From CAVSMC01 sp963728935 (GTDB taxonomy: Bacteria; Pseudomonadota; Gammaproteobacteria; Burkholderiales; Casimicrobiaceae), in NCBI GenBank assembly GCA_963728935.1, contig CAVSMC010000001.1, positions 1,364,001 to 1,428,000 on the forward strand: a stretch of DNA of 64,000 nucleotides, in the 5' to 3' direction. The number at the start of each line of letters is the position of its first letter. Within the stretch, counting starts at the first letter, position 1. The position numbers and the translations under genes are program-made. This document shows, in pieces, positions 51,735 to 60,335 of this stretch. Below the pieces are notes generated by a model. The model saw only the letters and a list, made by a program, of their open reading frames with translations. It ran no database searches and was not told where the DNA came from.

Positions 51735-52766
51735 CTAATTTTCGGCGACGGCGCCGTACGTGAAGCTGTCGGCGAAGAATTGGTCTTCAGGCAGTGCGCG
51801 CATCGTCGTGAAGCTCGCGCGCGCCGCATCGATCATCGCCGGACCTCCGCACGCGTACACCTGATAGCCGGACAAGTCCGCGAAGTCGGCAAGGACGGCC
51901 TCGTGAACGAAGCCCGTCCGGCCCGGCCACGCATCGTCGGGCGCCGGTTCGGACAGCACCGGAATGAACGTGAAGTTGCGGCTCTGCTGTTGCCATTGCC
52001 CCGGCAGGTCGGGCAGATAGAGGTCGCGTTTCGCGCGCACGCCCCAATACAGCACCATCGGCCGATGCGCGTCGAGATGGTGTTGCAGCGCGTGCTCGAT
52101 GATCGACTTGATCGGTGCGAATCCCGTGCCGCCGGCAACGAACACGATCGGCTTGTCGGACTCCTCGCGCAGATAGAAGCTGCCAAGCGGCCCTTCCAGC
52201 CGAAGGATCTCGCGTCCCCTGTACTGCGTGAACAGCGGGTCGGTGAACATGCCGCCGGCGATATGGCGCACGTGCAACTCCAAGAGCGCGTCGTCGTGCG
52301 GCGGATTGGCGAGCGAGAAACTGCGCCGGTGGCCGTCCTTCAGCAGGAAGTCGATGTACTGGCCGGCGAGGAACTGCAGCCGTTCGTTCGCCGGAAGCTT
52401 CAACTTCACGATCGCGACGTCGGCCGCCGGCTTGGCGATCGATTCGACGCGGCACGGCAGGCGCTTCAGCTGCAGATCGCCGGCGCGGCGCACTTCCTTC
52501 ACTTCGATCACGAGATCGCTTTGCGGCTTCGCGCAGCAGAAGAGCGCGAGCCCGCGCGCCTTCTCGTCGTCGGTCAACGTCCCTTTCTGATACGGGCCGT
52601 AGTCGACGCTGCCGGAGACGATCTTTCCCTTGCACGTGCCGCACGCGCCGTTGCGGCATCCGTAAGGAATCATCAGGTCGGCGGCCATCGCGGAGGCGAG
52701 GACGGTGTCGCCGTCGGCGCACGCGAACGTGTGGTCGCTGGGCTTTATAATGATCTGATGCGGCAT
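51735..52766 (-). CDS. 2Fe-2S ferredoxin / FAD-NAD reductase (CDP-6-deoxyglucoseen-reductase-like)
   Basis: A 343-residue electron-transfer flavoprotein. The N-terminal plant-type ferredoxin has cluster Cys in YGCRNGACGTCKG and LFCCAKP. The FAD motif is RRSFSLANPP and the NAD motif is VFVAGGTGFAPIKS, ending with CGGPAMIDAA. The ATG at 52766 begins MPHQIIIKPSD; 11 further in-frame upstream residues are unlikely. The last codons and stop read VAEN-TAG, with the TAG inside the repeat element. It is divergent from the SDR-like gene. The oxygenase partner, if any, is not adjacent. Confidence 0.9.
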   Translation of the reverse strand: MPHQIIIKPSDHTFACADGDTVLASAMAADLMIPYGCRNGACGTCKGKIVSGSVDYGPYQKGTLTDDEKARGLALFCCAKPQSDLVIEVKEVRRAGDLQLKRLPCRVESIAKPAADVAIVKLKLPANERLQFLAGQYIDFLLKDGHRRSFSLANPPHDDALLELHVRHIAGGMFTDPLFTQYRGREILRLEGPLGSFYLREESDKPIVFVAGGTGFAPIKSIIEHALQHHLDAHRPMVLYWGVRAKRDLYLPDLPGQWQQQSRNFTFIPVLSEPAPDDAWPGRTGFVHEAVLADFADLSGYQVYACGGPAMIDAARASFTTMRALPEDQFFADSFTYGAVAEN

Positions 52767-52813
52767 CTGGAATTCGATCGCCAAGCCGACACGAAGCAAC
52801 GGGTAGCTCGGAC

Positions 52814-53716
52814 GTGCTGCGTATTCTGCTGATCGGCTGCGGTGATGTCGCGCTTCGCGCCGCCGACCTGCTGCGCGGACGCGCGCGACTGTACGGGCTC
52901 ACACGCCGCGCCGACGAGGCGCCGCGACTTCGAGCGCACGGCGTCGTTCCGATCGAGGGCGATCTCGATCGCCTGCCATCGCTCGCACGGCTCAAGATGG
53001 CGCCGTTCGCCGTGCTGCATTTCGCGCCGCCGCCGTCGGAAGGCAACGACGATCCGCGCACGCAACGACTGATCGCGGCGCTGACCCGCTCGCGCAGCAT
53101 ACCACAGCGCTTCGTCTACGTTTCGACGTCGGGCGTGTACGGCGATTGCGCCGGCGCGCGCATCGACGAGCGTCGTCCCCGTCGCGCGCAGACGCCGCGC
53201 GCGCGTCGACGCGTGGCCGCCGAGATCCGATTGCGCCGATGGGCGTCGCGCTACGGCGTGGCGCTGGCGATCTTGCGCGCGCCGGGGATCTACGCGCCGA
53301 CGCGGCTTCCGATCGAGCGCATCAAGCAAGGCACGCCCGTGCTCGCTGCCGATGACGACGTGTTCACCAACCACATCCACGCCGATGACCTCGCGCGAGC
53401 CGTCGTCGCAGCGCTGTTCCGCGCGAAGCCCAACCGCGCATACAACGTCGCCGACGACGCCGAGATGAAGATGGGCCGTTGGTTCGATATGGTCGCCGAT
53501 GCGTTCCATCTCGCGCGACCTCCGCGCGTGAGCTGGGAGGAGGCCGAGCAACGGATCGCGCCGATGCTGCTGTCGTTCATGGCGGAATCGCGCAGGCTGT
53601 CCAACGTTCGGATGAAGCGCGAGCTCCGTGTCCGTCTTCGCTACGCGACGCCCGAGCGCTTGCTCGCCGAAATCGCACCGCGCGACTTGAAGCGCCAGCT
53701 CGCGCTGCCGCTGTAG
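52814..53716 (+). CDS. NAD(P)-dependent epimerase/SDR-like protein (YeeZ type)
   Basis: A 300-residue Rossmann protein. The cofactor motif ILLIGCGDVALRAADLL is followed by FAVLHFAPPPSEG, YVSTSGVYGDC and the HADDLARAVVAAL segment. It belongs with YeeZ-like atypical extended SDRs. In the usual YxxxK position only RARRRVAAE is present, so catalysis is uncertain. GTG 52814 follows a 47-nt divergent spacer. It is followed by ubiA 22 nt later. Confidence 0.82.
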   Translation: MLRILLIGCGDVALRAADLLRGRARLYGLTRRADEAPRLRAHGVVPIEGDLDRLPSLARLKMAPFAVLHFAPPPSEGNDDPRTQRLIAALTRSRSIPQRFVYVSTSGVYGDCAGARIDERRPRRAQTPRARRRVAAEIRLRRWASRYGVALAILRAPGIYAPTRLPIERIKQGTPVLAADDDVFTNHIHADDLARAVVAALFRAKPNRAYNVADDAEMKMGRWFDMVADAFHLARPPRVSWEEAEQRIAPMLLSFMAESRRLSNVRMKRELRVRLRYATPERLLAEIAPRDLKRQLALPL

Positions 53717-53738
53717 CGGCGCTCGTCACGCATCGACG

Positions 53739-54683
53739 ATGGCAACCCCTTCGCAGCCCGAGCCCGCGGTCGAAGCTGCGGTTGCGCCGACGCGCCGGCA
53801 GCGGATCGCCGCGCGCTTCGATGCGTACGAGCGACTGATCCGCCTCGACAAGCCGATCGGCATCCTGCTGCTGCTATGGCCGACGCTGTCCGCGCTGTGG
53901 TTCGCGTCGAGCGGACGGCCATCGTTCACGCAGCTGATCGTGTTCGTCACGGGAACGGTGCTGATGCGCTCGGCCGGCTGCGCGGTCAACGACTGGGCGG
54001 ACCGTCGATTCGACGCGCATGTCAAGCGCACGGCGCAGCGGCCGCTCGCGAGCGGCGAGATTCCACCGTGGGAAGCGCTCGTCGTCGCCGCCGCGCTCGC
54101 ATTCGTCGCGTTCGTGCTGACGCTCGCGACCAACTGGACGACCGTGCTGCTGTCGCTCCCGGCGGCCGCGATCACGATCGTCTATCCGTTCTTCAAGCGC
54201 TTCTTCGCGCTGCCGCAGGCGTTTCTCGGCATCGCGTTCTCGTTCGGCATCCCGATGGCGTTCGCCGCCGCGTTCGACCGCAACATCCCGATCGCATGGT
54301 GGCTGCTCGCGATCAACCTGTTCTGGGTCGTCGCGTACGACACCGAGTACGCAATGGTCGACCGCGACGACGACATCCGGTTGGGGCTGCGCACGTCGGC
54401 TATTACCTTCGGCCGCTTCGACGTCGCTGCGGTGGCGCTCTGCTATGCGGTCTACATCGCAGGCATGGCCCATTTCGGCATCGTGTGGCGGATGGGCGCG
54501 ATCTACTACCTCGGCATCGCCGTCGCAGCGGCGTGCGCGCTCTACCATCTGTGGTTGATCCGCACGCGCGAGCGCGGCGCGTGCTTCCGGGCGTTCCTGC
54601 ACAATCATTGGCTCGGGCTCGCCGTTTTCGCCGGCGTCGCGATCGACTACGCCGTGCGGCAGCACGCATGGCCGCGGTTGTGA
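53739..54683 (+). CDS. ubiA: 4-hydroxybenzoate polyprenyltransferase
   Basis: A 314-residue inner-membrane enzyme that prenylates 4-hydroxybenzoate, the second step of ubiquinone synthesis. The first Asp-rich motif is NDWADRRFDAHV and the second is YDTEYAMVDRDDD. RLDKPIGILLLLWPTLSALW opens the family core. About eight helices are visible. The N-terminal 25 residues are longer than usual. The glycosylase gene starts within its last codons. Confidence 0.95.
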   Translation: MATPSQPEPAVEAAVAPTRRQRIAARFDAYERLIRLDKPIGILLLLWPTLSALWFASSGRPSFTQLIVFVTGTVLMRSAGCAVNDWADRRFDAHVKRTAQRPLASGEIPPWEALVVAAALAFVAFVLTLATNWTTVLLSLPAAAITIVYPFFKRFFALPQAFLGIAFSFGIPMAFAAAFDRNIPIAWWLLAINLFWVVAYDTEYAMVDRDDDIRLGLRTSAITFGRFDVAAVALCYAVYIAGMAHFGIVWRMGAIYYLGIAVAAACALYHLWLIRTRERGACFRAFLHNHWLGLAVFAGVAIDYAVRQHAWPRL

Positions 54684-55207
54684 GCGAGCGCGTGCAGTTG
54701 TCGCGCGGCGCGCCGGCCGCGGCGGCCGCGCGCAAGCGCGGGCTCGCGCCCGTGCTCGATCGCGCGACGCGCGTGCTGATCCTCGGCAGCTTTCCGGGCG
54801 CAGCGTCGCTCGCCGTGCGACAGTACTACGCGCATCCGCGCAATCACTTCTGGCCGCTGATGTCCGCGCTGCTCGAGGAGCCGCTCACCGAGATGGCGTA
54901 TCGCGGCCGCCTCGCGCGGTTTCGCGCGCGCGGCATCGGGCTTTGGGACGTGATCGTCGCGTGCGATCGACACGGCAGCCTCGACGCGTCGATCCGCAAC
55001 GCCGAGCATGGCGAGATCGCGCGCGTCGCGGGCGCGGCGCCGTCGCTTGCCGCCGTCTGCTTCAACGGCCAGACCGCCGCGCGGCGGGAAGCGGCGTACC
55101 GTGCGGCCGGGTACACGACGCTGGTCATGCCGTCGACGAGCCCCGCCTACACGCGGCCGTTCAGCGAAAAGCTTGCCGCGTGGCGCGCGTTGGCGCGCTG
55201 GCTGTGA
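54668..55207 (+). CDS. DNA-deoxyinosine glycosylase (UDG superfamily)
   Basis: A 179-residue member of the hypoxanthine-DNA glycosylase branch of the uracil-DNA glycosylase superfamily. Motif 1 is RVLILGSFPGAASL, followed by QYYAHPRNHFWPLM and the second motif VMPSTSPAYTRPF. It removes deaminated adenine from DNA. ATG 54668 overlaps the ubiA 3' end by 16 nt. Motif order is complete. Confidence 0.88.
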   Translation: MAAVVSERVQLSRGAPAAAAARKRGLAPVLDRATRVLILGSFPGAASLAVRQYYAHPRNHFWPLMSALLEEPLTEMAYRGRLARFRARGIGLWDVIVACDRHGSLDASIRNAEHGEIARVAGAAPSLAAVCFNGQTAARREAAYRAAGYTTLVMPSTSPAYTRPFSEKLAAWRALARWL

Positions 55208-55253
55208 CGCGAGCGACGATAGCGTGATCGCATGCGCGCATCGCCGGCAGCGC

Positions 55254-56159
55254 ATGCGACACGCGGGCATCGCGTTGGCGCTCGCGCTCGCTTTCGCGAC
55301 GTCGGCGAATGGCGCGGTGACGCCTGAGCGCGTGACGATCGAGAGCGCCGCCGCCGCTGGCGACTCGCGTGCGTCGATCGAGGCGCTCGTCTTCAACCCG
55401 CGAGGGCCCGTGCCTGCTGGCGGTTGGCCGGCGATCGTCGGTTTGCATGGCTGCGCCGGCTTGTACAGGGACCCGGACGCGCGCGAGCTGCGTCTCGCCG
55501 CGCGCTACGCGAGGTACGCGGCGGAGCTCTCGGCTCAGGGCTACGTCGTGCTGCTGCCCGACAGCTTCCGCCCGCGCGGGACGCGCGAGATGTGCACGGT
55601 CAAGGCGCGCGAGCAAACCGTTCCACCGTCGACGCGGCGCTTCGATGCGCTCGCCTCGCTCGCGTATCTCGCCGCGCGGCGCGACGTCGACCGCACGCGC
55701 GTCGCTGTCATCGGATGGTCGCACGGCGGCAGCACGGCGCTTGCGGCGATCAACGCCAAGGACGCTGCCGTGTCCGCATTGCGGGCACGCGACGGCGAGG
55801 CGTTCTTCCGCGCGGCCGTGGCGTTCTACCCGGGCTGCACCGCGCCGCTACGCGCGGGCAACCGATGGCGCGCCGCGGTGCCCACGCTGATCATGATCGG
55901 CGCGCTCGACGATTGGACGCCGGCCAAGTCGTGCGTCGATCTCGGCGAGGCAGCCAAGGCGCGCGGCGATCCGCTCGATGTCGTCGTCTACGCCAACAGT
56001 CACCACGGCTTCGACGCGCCGTTCGGTCCGCTCACGCGGTGGACGAACGTGCCGAACGGCGTCGATCCGTCGGGCGTCACGTTCGGCTCCAATCCGGAAG
56101 CCGCCGCGGCGTCGCGCGTGCGACTGAACGATTTCCTGCGCGAACGTCTCGCGCGCTGA
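55254..56159 (+). CDS. Secreted dienelactone-hydrolase-family protein
   Basis: A 301-residue alpha/beta hydrolase with a signal peptide (AGIALALALAFATSANGAV). PAIVGLHGCAGLYRDPD holds the oxyanion region. The nucleophile elbow is AVIGWSHGGSTAL, where Ser replaces the Cys of classic dienelactone hydrolase. Asp is in MIGALDDWTPAKSC and His in YANSHHGFDAPFG. Extra Cys suggest disulfides in the periplasm. Substrate unknown. Confidence 0.87.
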   Translation: MRHAGIALALALAFATSANGAVTPERVTIESAAAAGDSRASIEALVFNPRGPVPAGGWPAIVGLHGCAGLYRDPDARELRLAARYARYAAELSAQGYVVLLPDSFRPRGTREMCTVKAREQTVPPSTRRFDALASLAYLAARRDVDRTRVAVIGWSHGGSTALAAINAKDAAVSALRARDGEAFFRAAVAFYPGCTAPLRAGNRWRAAVPTLIMIGALDDWTPAKSCVDLGEAAKARGDPLDVVVYANSHHGFDAPFGPLTRWTNVPNGVDPSGVTFGSNPEAAAASRVRLNDFLRERLAR

Positions 56160-56173
56160 ACCAGGAGCGTACG

Positions 56174-56959
56174 ATGAACATCGACTACACCGATCGCAGC
56201 GTCGTCGTCACCGGCGGCAGCAAGGGCATCGGACTCGCGTGCGCGCGGGCGTTCGCCGCGGCCGGCGCGCGCGTTGCGATCGTTTCGCGCAGCCGCGCGA
56301 ATCTCGATGCGGCGCTCGCAACGTTCGAGCAGCCCGTTCATCCGCCGGTCGCGATCGTCGCCGATTTCGTCGACGCGAGCGCCGCGCAGCGCGCGATCGC
56401 GGAGGCCGAATCGGCGATCGGTCCCATCGACGTGCTCATCAACAGCGCGGGCGCCGCGAAGCGTTACGCACCCGATGACCTGAATGCGGCCGCCTGGCAC
56501 GCGGCGATGGACGCGAAGTTCTTCAGCTACATCCACGCGCTCGACGCGACGCTTGCGCGGATGGTCGCGCGCGGACGCGGCGCGGTCGTCAACATCATCG
56601 GCTCGGGCGGCAAGGTTGCGAGCCCCGTGCATCTGCCCGGAGGCGCCGCCAACGCCGCGCTGATGCTCGCCACCGTCGGCCTCGCCGCGGCGTACGGCCC
56701 GCGCGGCATACGGATCAACGCGATCAATCCGGGACAGACGATGACCGGACGCGTGCAGGAAGGGCTCGCCGCCGAAGCGAAGATGACCGGCCGCTCCGCC
56801 GAAGCGTTGCTCGCGGCGGCGCGCGAGCGCATACCGTTGCGACGGATCGGAACGCCCGAAGAAGTCGCGCAAGTCGCGCTGTTCCTCGCCTCCGATCTCG
56901 CAAGCTACGTCACCGGCGCCGTCGTGCCGATGGACGGCGGCGCGGGTTCGATGATCTGA
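56174..56959 (+). CDS. SDR-family protein lacking the catalytic Tyr-Lys pair
   Basis: A 261-residue classical short-chain dehydrogenase with cofactor motif VVVTGGSKGIGLACA, NSAG and a C-terminal VVPMDGGAGSM. AGGAG lies 7 nt before the ATG. At the place of YxxxK the sequence reads LPGGAANAALML, so the Tyr is Gly and the Lys is Asn. A group of SDRs with this GGAxNAAL signature exists, and it must act differently or not as a dehydrogenase. It follows the dienelactone hydrolase by 14 nt. Confidence 0.85.
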   Translation: MNIDYTDRSVVVTGGSKGIGLACARAFAAAGARVAIVSRSRANLDAALATFEQPVHPPVAIVADFVDASAAQRAIAEAESAIGPIDVLINSAGAAKRYAPDDLNAAAWHAAMDAKFFSYIHALDATLARMVARGRGAVVNIIGSGGKVASPVHLPGGAANAALMLATVGLAAAYGPRGIRINAINPGQTMTGRVQEGLAAEAKMTGRSAEALLAAARERIPLRRIGTPEEVAQVALFLASDLASYVTGAVVPMDGGAGSMI

Positions 56960-56972
56960 TCGCGTCGCGCCG

Positions 56973-58250
56973 CTAGCGGCGCTTCGGCTCGCGCACCGCC
57001 CACGACGCCAGCGCGCCGAGCGCCGCTGCGCCCGCGAGCAATCCGATCGCGTGGTCCCATCCACCCACCGGATCGCCGCTCGCGCGGCCGCGATCGAGCA
57101 GGTAGCCCGCGAGCGGCTGCAGCACGCCGGTGCCGAGAAAGATGCCGAGATTGACCACCGACGTCGCGATGCCGGAGTGCTCGGGACGATTCGCTTCCTT
57201 CGCAATCGTCCACGACAGCGTGAAACCCGGGATGAGCGCGCCCATCAGCGCGAACCACGCGTGCGTCGCTCCGGCGGGCAGCTGCAGATGCAACAGCCAC
57301 GGTAGCCACGACAGCGCGTAGAGCGCGGTGTAAGCACGCATCACCGCGCGCCGATTGCGAAGGCGGTCCGAGATCACGCCGACGCCCAGCGCACCGAACG
57401 CGACGCCCAGCAGCAGCACGCTCGTGTGCTCGGCCGCGGCGACGCGCGACATGTTGTGCATTTCGACGAGATACGGCACCGCCCAAAGGCCGGCGAACGC
57501 GAGGTAGCTGCCGCCGACACCGACGTTGACGACGAACGACGGCCACGTCGCGCCGTTCGCGAGCACTCGCGCGAGTGCCTTTGGCCAGCGGACGCTCGCC
57601 GGACCCGCCGTCGCCGCAGCGTGCACGGGCGCGAAGCCGAGCTCTTCGGGACGGTCGCGCACTTTGAACCAGGTTGCGACCGCGAGCCCGAACGACAACG
57701 CAGCGAGCCAGGCGAACACGGTCCGCCATGACGTGAACGCGAGGATCCACGCGAGCGGCGCGCCGGCGGCGACGGCGCCGAGGTTGCCGGCGAGCATCGT
57801 GACGCCGTTCAGCGTCGCGAATCGGTTCGCCGGAAACCAAACGGCGCTGACTTTGAGGATCGCGATGAACGCACTCGCAACGCCGACGCCGACGAGCGTG
57901 CGGCCGGCGGCGGCGATCTCCCAATTCGGCGCGATCGCGAACGCGACGGATCCGATCGCTGCCGTGAACGAGCCCGCCGCGAGCAGCCGGCGCGGCCCCC
58001 ATGTGTCGGCGAGCACCCCGACGGGGATCTGCAGCACCGTGTAGACGTAGAAGTACGTTGCCGCGAGCGCGCCGAGCAGCGCGCGGCCGATCGAAAAAGC
58101 CTGCGCGAGCTCGTTCGCGATCGCCGCGGGCGCCGTGCGGTGGAAGAACGACAGCACGAAGCTCGCGAGCACGATCGCGAACACCGTCCGGCGCGCACGA
58201 ATGAATCGCGGATCGTCGCGCGGCTTCGCGCCGCTGCTCGGCGAAGTCAT
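56973..58250 (-). CDS. Major facilitator superfamily transporter
   Basis: A 425-residue transporter with twelve predicted helices. The MFS loop motif appears as GVLADTWGPRRLLAAGSF between helices 2 and 3, and the repeat GVGVISDRLRNRRAVMRAY in the second half. FFHRTAPAAIANELAQAF in the first helix region resembles sugar-acid or anion symporters. The substrate is not inferable. It is convergent with the SDR gene (13 nt apart) and divergent from ubiD. Confidence 0.9.
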   Translation of the reverse strand: MTSPSSGAKPRDDPRFIRARRTVFAIVLASFVLSFFHRTAPAAIANELAQAFSIGRALLGALAATYFYVYTVLQIPVGVLADTWGPRRLLAAGSFTAAIGSVAFAIAPNWEIAAAGRTLVGVGVASAFIAILKVSAVWFPANRFATLNGVTMLAGNLGAVAAGAPLAWILAFTSWRTVFAWLAALSFGLAVATWFKVRDRPEELGFAPVHAAATAGPASVRWPKALARVLANGATWPSFVVNVGVGGSYLAFAGLWAVPYLVEMHNMSRVAAAEHTSVLLLGVAFGALGVGVISDRLRNRRAVMRAYTALYALSWLPWLLHLQLPAGATHAWFALMGALIPGFTLSWTIAKEANRPEHSGIATSVVNLGIFLGTGVLQPLAGYLLDRGRASGDPVGGWDHAIGLLAGAAALGALASWAVREPKRR

Positions 58251-58401
58251 GCCGCATTGTAGCGGCGCGATCGGCGCATCGTGCGGCGACGCAGTGGCCG
58301 TTGTCGGCGAGCCGAAGCGTCCCGGGGGCCGAGGTTACGATGCGAACGTTCGGCGGATCGAACGCTCTTCTCGGACGACGTCGCGTCGACGCCGCATCAG
58401 A

Positions 58402-58423
58402 AGTCACGCTAGACTGCGTGACT
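58402..58423. promoter_or_regulatory. Inverted repeat in the MFS/ubiD intergenic region
   Basis: AGTCACGC and GCGTGACT form a perfect 8-nt inverted repeat around TAGACT. It lies in the 277-nt divergent spacer, about 105 nt upstream of ubiD, and could be an operator for a dimeric regulator or a small hairpin. No regulator gene is adjacent. Confidence 0.35.
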
Positions 58424-58527
58424 CGCTACGTCTCGCACGACGCATCGCCAAAGCTCGGCGTGCGCTCGTCGGCCGAACGACGAGAAAAAACCGCTGCACA
58501 CGGCGGCGGATATTCACGACTTTGCGG

Positions 58528-60015
58528 ATGAACTATTCCGACCTTCGCGATTTTCTCGCGCAGCTCGAACGGCGCGGTGAGCTCAGGCGTGTGCGCACCG
58601 AAGTCGATCCGCGGCTCGAGATGACGGAGATCTGCGACCGCGTGCTGAAGGCCGGCGGTCCGGCGCTGCTGTTCGAGCGGCCGAAGGGTCACACCGTTCC
58701 CGTTCTCGGCAATCTCTTCGGAACCGCGCAGCGCGTCGCGCTTGGCATGGGCCAGGAGTCGGTCGAAGCTTTGCGCGAGGTCGGTCGTCTGCTCGCGTTT
58801 CTCAAAGAGCCGGAGCCGCCGAAGGGACTCGTCGACGCGTGGCAGACGACGCGGCCCATGCTGATCCAGGTGATGAACATGGCGCCGAAGGAGCGCCGCT
58901 CGGCGCCATGCCAGGAGGTCGTGTGGGAGGGCAACGACGTCGATCTCGCGCGGCTGCCGGTGCAGACGTGCTGGCCGGGTGACGCCGGGCCGCTGATCAC
59001 CTGGGGGCTCACGGTCACGCGCGGTCCGCACAAGAAGCGGCAGAACCTCGGCATCTACCGCCAGCAGGTGATCGCGCGCAACAAAGTCATCATGCGTTGG
59101 CTCGCTCATCGCGGCGGCGCGCTCGATTTTCGCGATCACGCAGCCGCGGATCCCGGCACCCCGTTTCCAGTGGCCGTGGCACTGGGGGCCGATCCGGCCA
59201 CGATACTGGGTGCGGTGACGCCGGTCCCCGATAGCTTGTCCGAATATCAGTTCGCCGGATTGCTGCGCGGCGCGCGAACCGAGATCGTCAGGTGCATCAC
59301 GCACGACGTCGACGTGCCTGCGTCGGCCGAAATCGTGCTCGAAGGGTTCCTGCAACCGGACGCGGGCGATGCGACCGGATACGAAACGGCGATGGAGGGA
59401 CCCTTCGGCGATCACACCGGCTACTACAACGACGTCGAACGCTTTCCGGTGCTGACCGTCGAGCGCATCACGATGCGGCGCGATCCGATCTACCACTCGA
59501 CGTACACCGGCAAGCCGCCGGACGAGCCCGCGATCCTCGGCGTCGCGTTGAACGAAGTGTTCGTGCCGCTGCTGCAGAAGCAGTTTCCGGAGATCGCCGA
59601 CTTCTACCTGCCTCCCGAGGGCTGCAGCTACCGTATCGCCGTCGTGTCGATGAAGAAGCAGTATCCCGGCCACGCCAAGCGCGTGATGTTCGGAATATGG
59701 AGCTTCCTGCGGCAGTTCATGTACACGAAAATGATCGTGGTGACCGACGACGACGTGAACGTGCGCGACTGGAAGGAGGTCGTCTGGGCGATCACCACGC
59801 GCGTCGATCCGGCGCGCGACACGTTGATCGTCGAATCGACGCCGATCGACTATCTCGACTTCGCTTCGCCGGTTTCGGGACTCGGCAGCAAGATGGGCAT
59901 CGACGCGACCAACAAATGGCCCGGCGAAACGCAACGTGCATGGGGGAAGCCGATCGCGATGGACGCCGCCGTCAAGGCACGCGTCGACGCGATCTGGCGC
60001 GACCTCACGCCGTGA
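58528..60015 (+). CDS. ubiD: UbiD-family decarboxylase (4-hydroxy-3-polyprenylbenzoate decarboxylase)
   Basis: A 495-residue UbiD, the prenylated-FMN-dependent decarboxylase of ubiquinone synthesis. The family blocks LRDFLAQLERRGELRRV, PVLGNLFGTAQRVALGMG, ITWGLTVTRGPHKKRQNLGI, YRQQVIARNKVIMRWLAHRG and PFGDHTGYYNDVERFPVLTV are intact. The ERITMRRDPIYHSTYTGKPP segment holds active-site residues. The length is normal. No ubiX is in the window, so the cofactor must come from elsewhere. The monooxygenase gene follows 11 nt later. Confidence 0.95.
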   Translation: MNYSDLRDFLAQLERRGELRRVRTEVDPRLEMTEICDRVLKAGGPALLFERPKGHTVPVLGNLFGTAQRVALGMGQESVEALREVGRLLAFLKEPEPPKGLVDAWQTTRPMLIQVMNMAPKERRSAPCQEVVWEGNDVDLARLPVQTCWPGDAGPLITWGLTVTRGPHKKRQNLGIYRQQVIARNKVIMRWLAHRGGALDFRDHAAADPGTPFPVAVALGADPATILGAVTPVPDSLSEYQFAGLLRGARTEIVRCITHDVDVPASAEIVLEGFLQPDAGDATGYETAMEGPFGDHTGYYNDVERFPVLTVERITMRRDPIYHSTYTGKPPDEPAILGVALNEVFVPLLQKQFPEIADFYLPPEGCSYRIAVVSMKKQYPGHAKRVMFGIWSFLRQFMYTKMIVVTDDDVNVRDWKEVVWAITTRVDPARDTLIVESTPIDYLDFASPVSGLGSKMGIDATNKWPGETQRAWGKPIAMDAAVKARVDAIWRDLTP

Positions 60016-60026
60016 GAGCCCGATCG

Positions 60027-60335
60027 ATGTACGGTCTCATCGGCAAGATGATCGCGGTTTCCGGCCAACGCGACGCATTGATCGAAATCCTGCTCGAAGC
60101 AGCACGCGAAATGCCGGGATGCCTGAGTTATGTCGTAGCAAAGGATCCGACCGACGAGAATGCGATCTGGATCACGGAGGTCTGGGACGACGAGCAGAGT
60201 CATCGCGCGTCGCTGTCGCTTCCCTCGGTCCAACGCGCGATTGTGCGCGGGAAGCCGCTGATCGCCGGCTTTGCGAGCAACGCCGTGACGCAGCCCGTCG
60301 GTGGCCTGGGGATCGCGCACGGGGCCGGCCGATGA
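60027..60335 (+). CDS. Antibiotic-biosynthesis-monooxygenase (ABM) domain protein
   Basis: A 102-residue single-domain ABM protein: MYGLIGKMIAVSGQRDALIE, MPGCLSYVVAKDPTDENAIW, ITEVWDDEQSHRASLSLPSV. This small ferredoxin-like fold includes quinol monooxygenases (YgiN), which fits its place behind ubiD, but the function is not proved. Its TGA overlaps the ATG of the methyltransferase (ATGA). Confidence 0.85.
   Translation: MYGLIGKMIAVSGQRDALIEILLEAAREMPGCLSYVVAKDPTDENAIWITEVWDDEQSHRASLSLPSVQRAIVRGKPLIAGFASNAVTQPVGGLGIAHGAGR

Larger units (their letters stand above)
50303..51743. repeat. Dispersed repeat element, copy 2, interrupted by an IS
   Basis: This has the plan of the copy before hemC: a direct unit at 50303-50324, a second at about 50328-50345 continued at 51669-51686, a spacer, and an inverted unit at 51717-51743. 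The second unit is split by the IS4-type insertion. The outer units provide the stop codons of both flanking convergent genes, TAG of hemY at 50306-50308 and TAG of the reductase at 51737-51735 on the minus strand. Confidence 0.75.
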
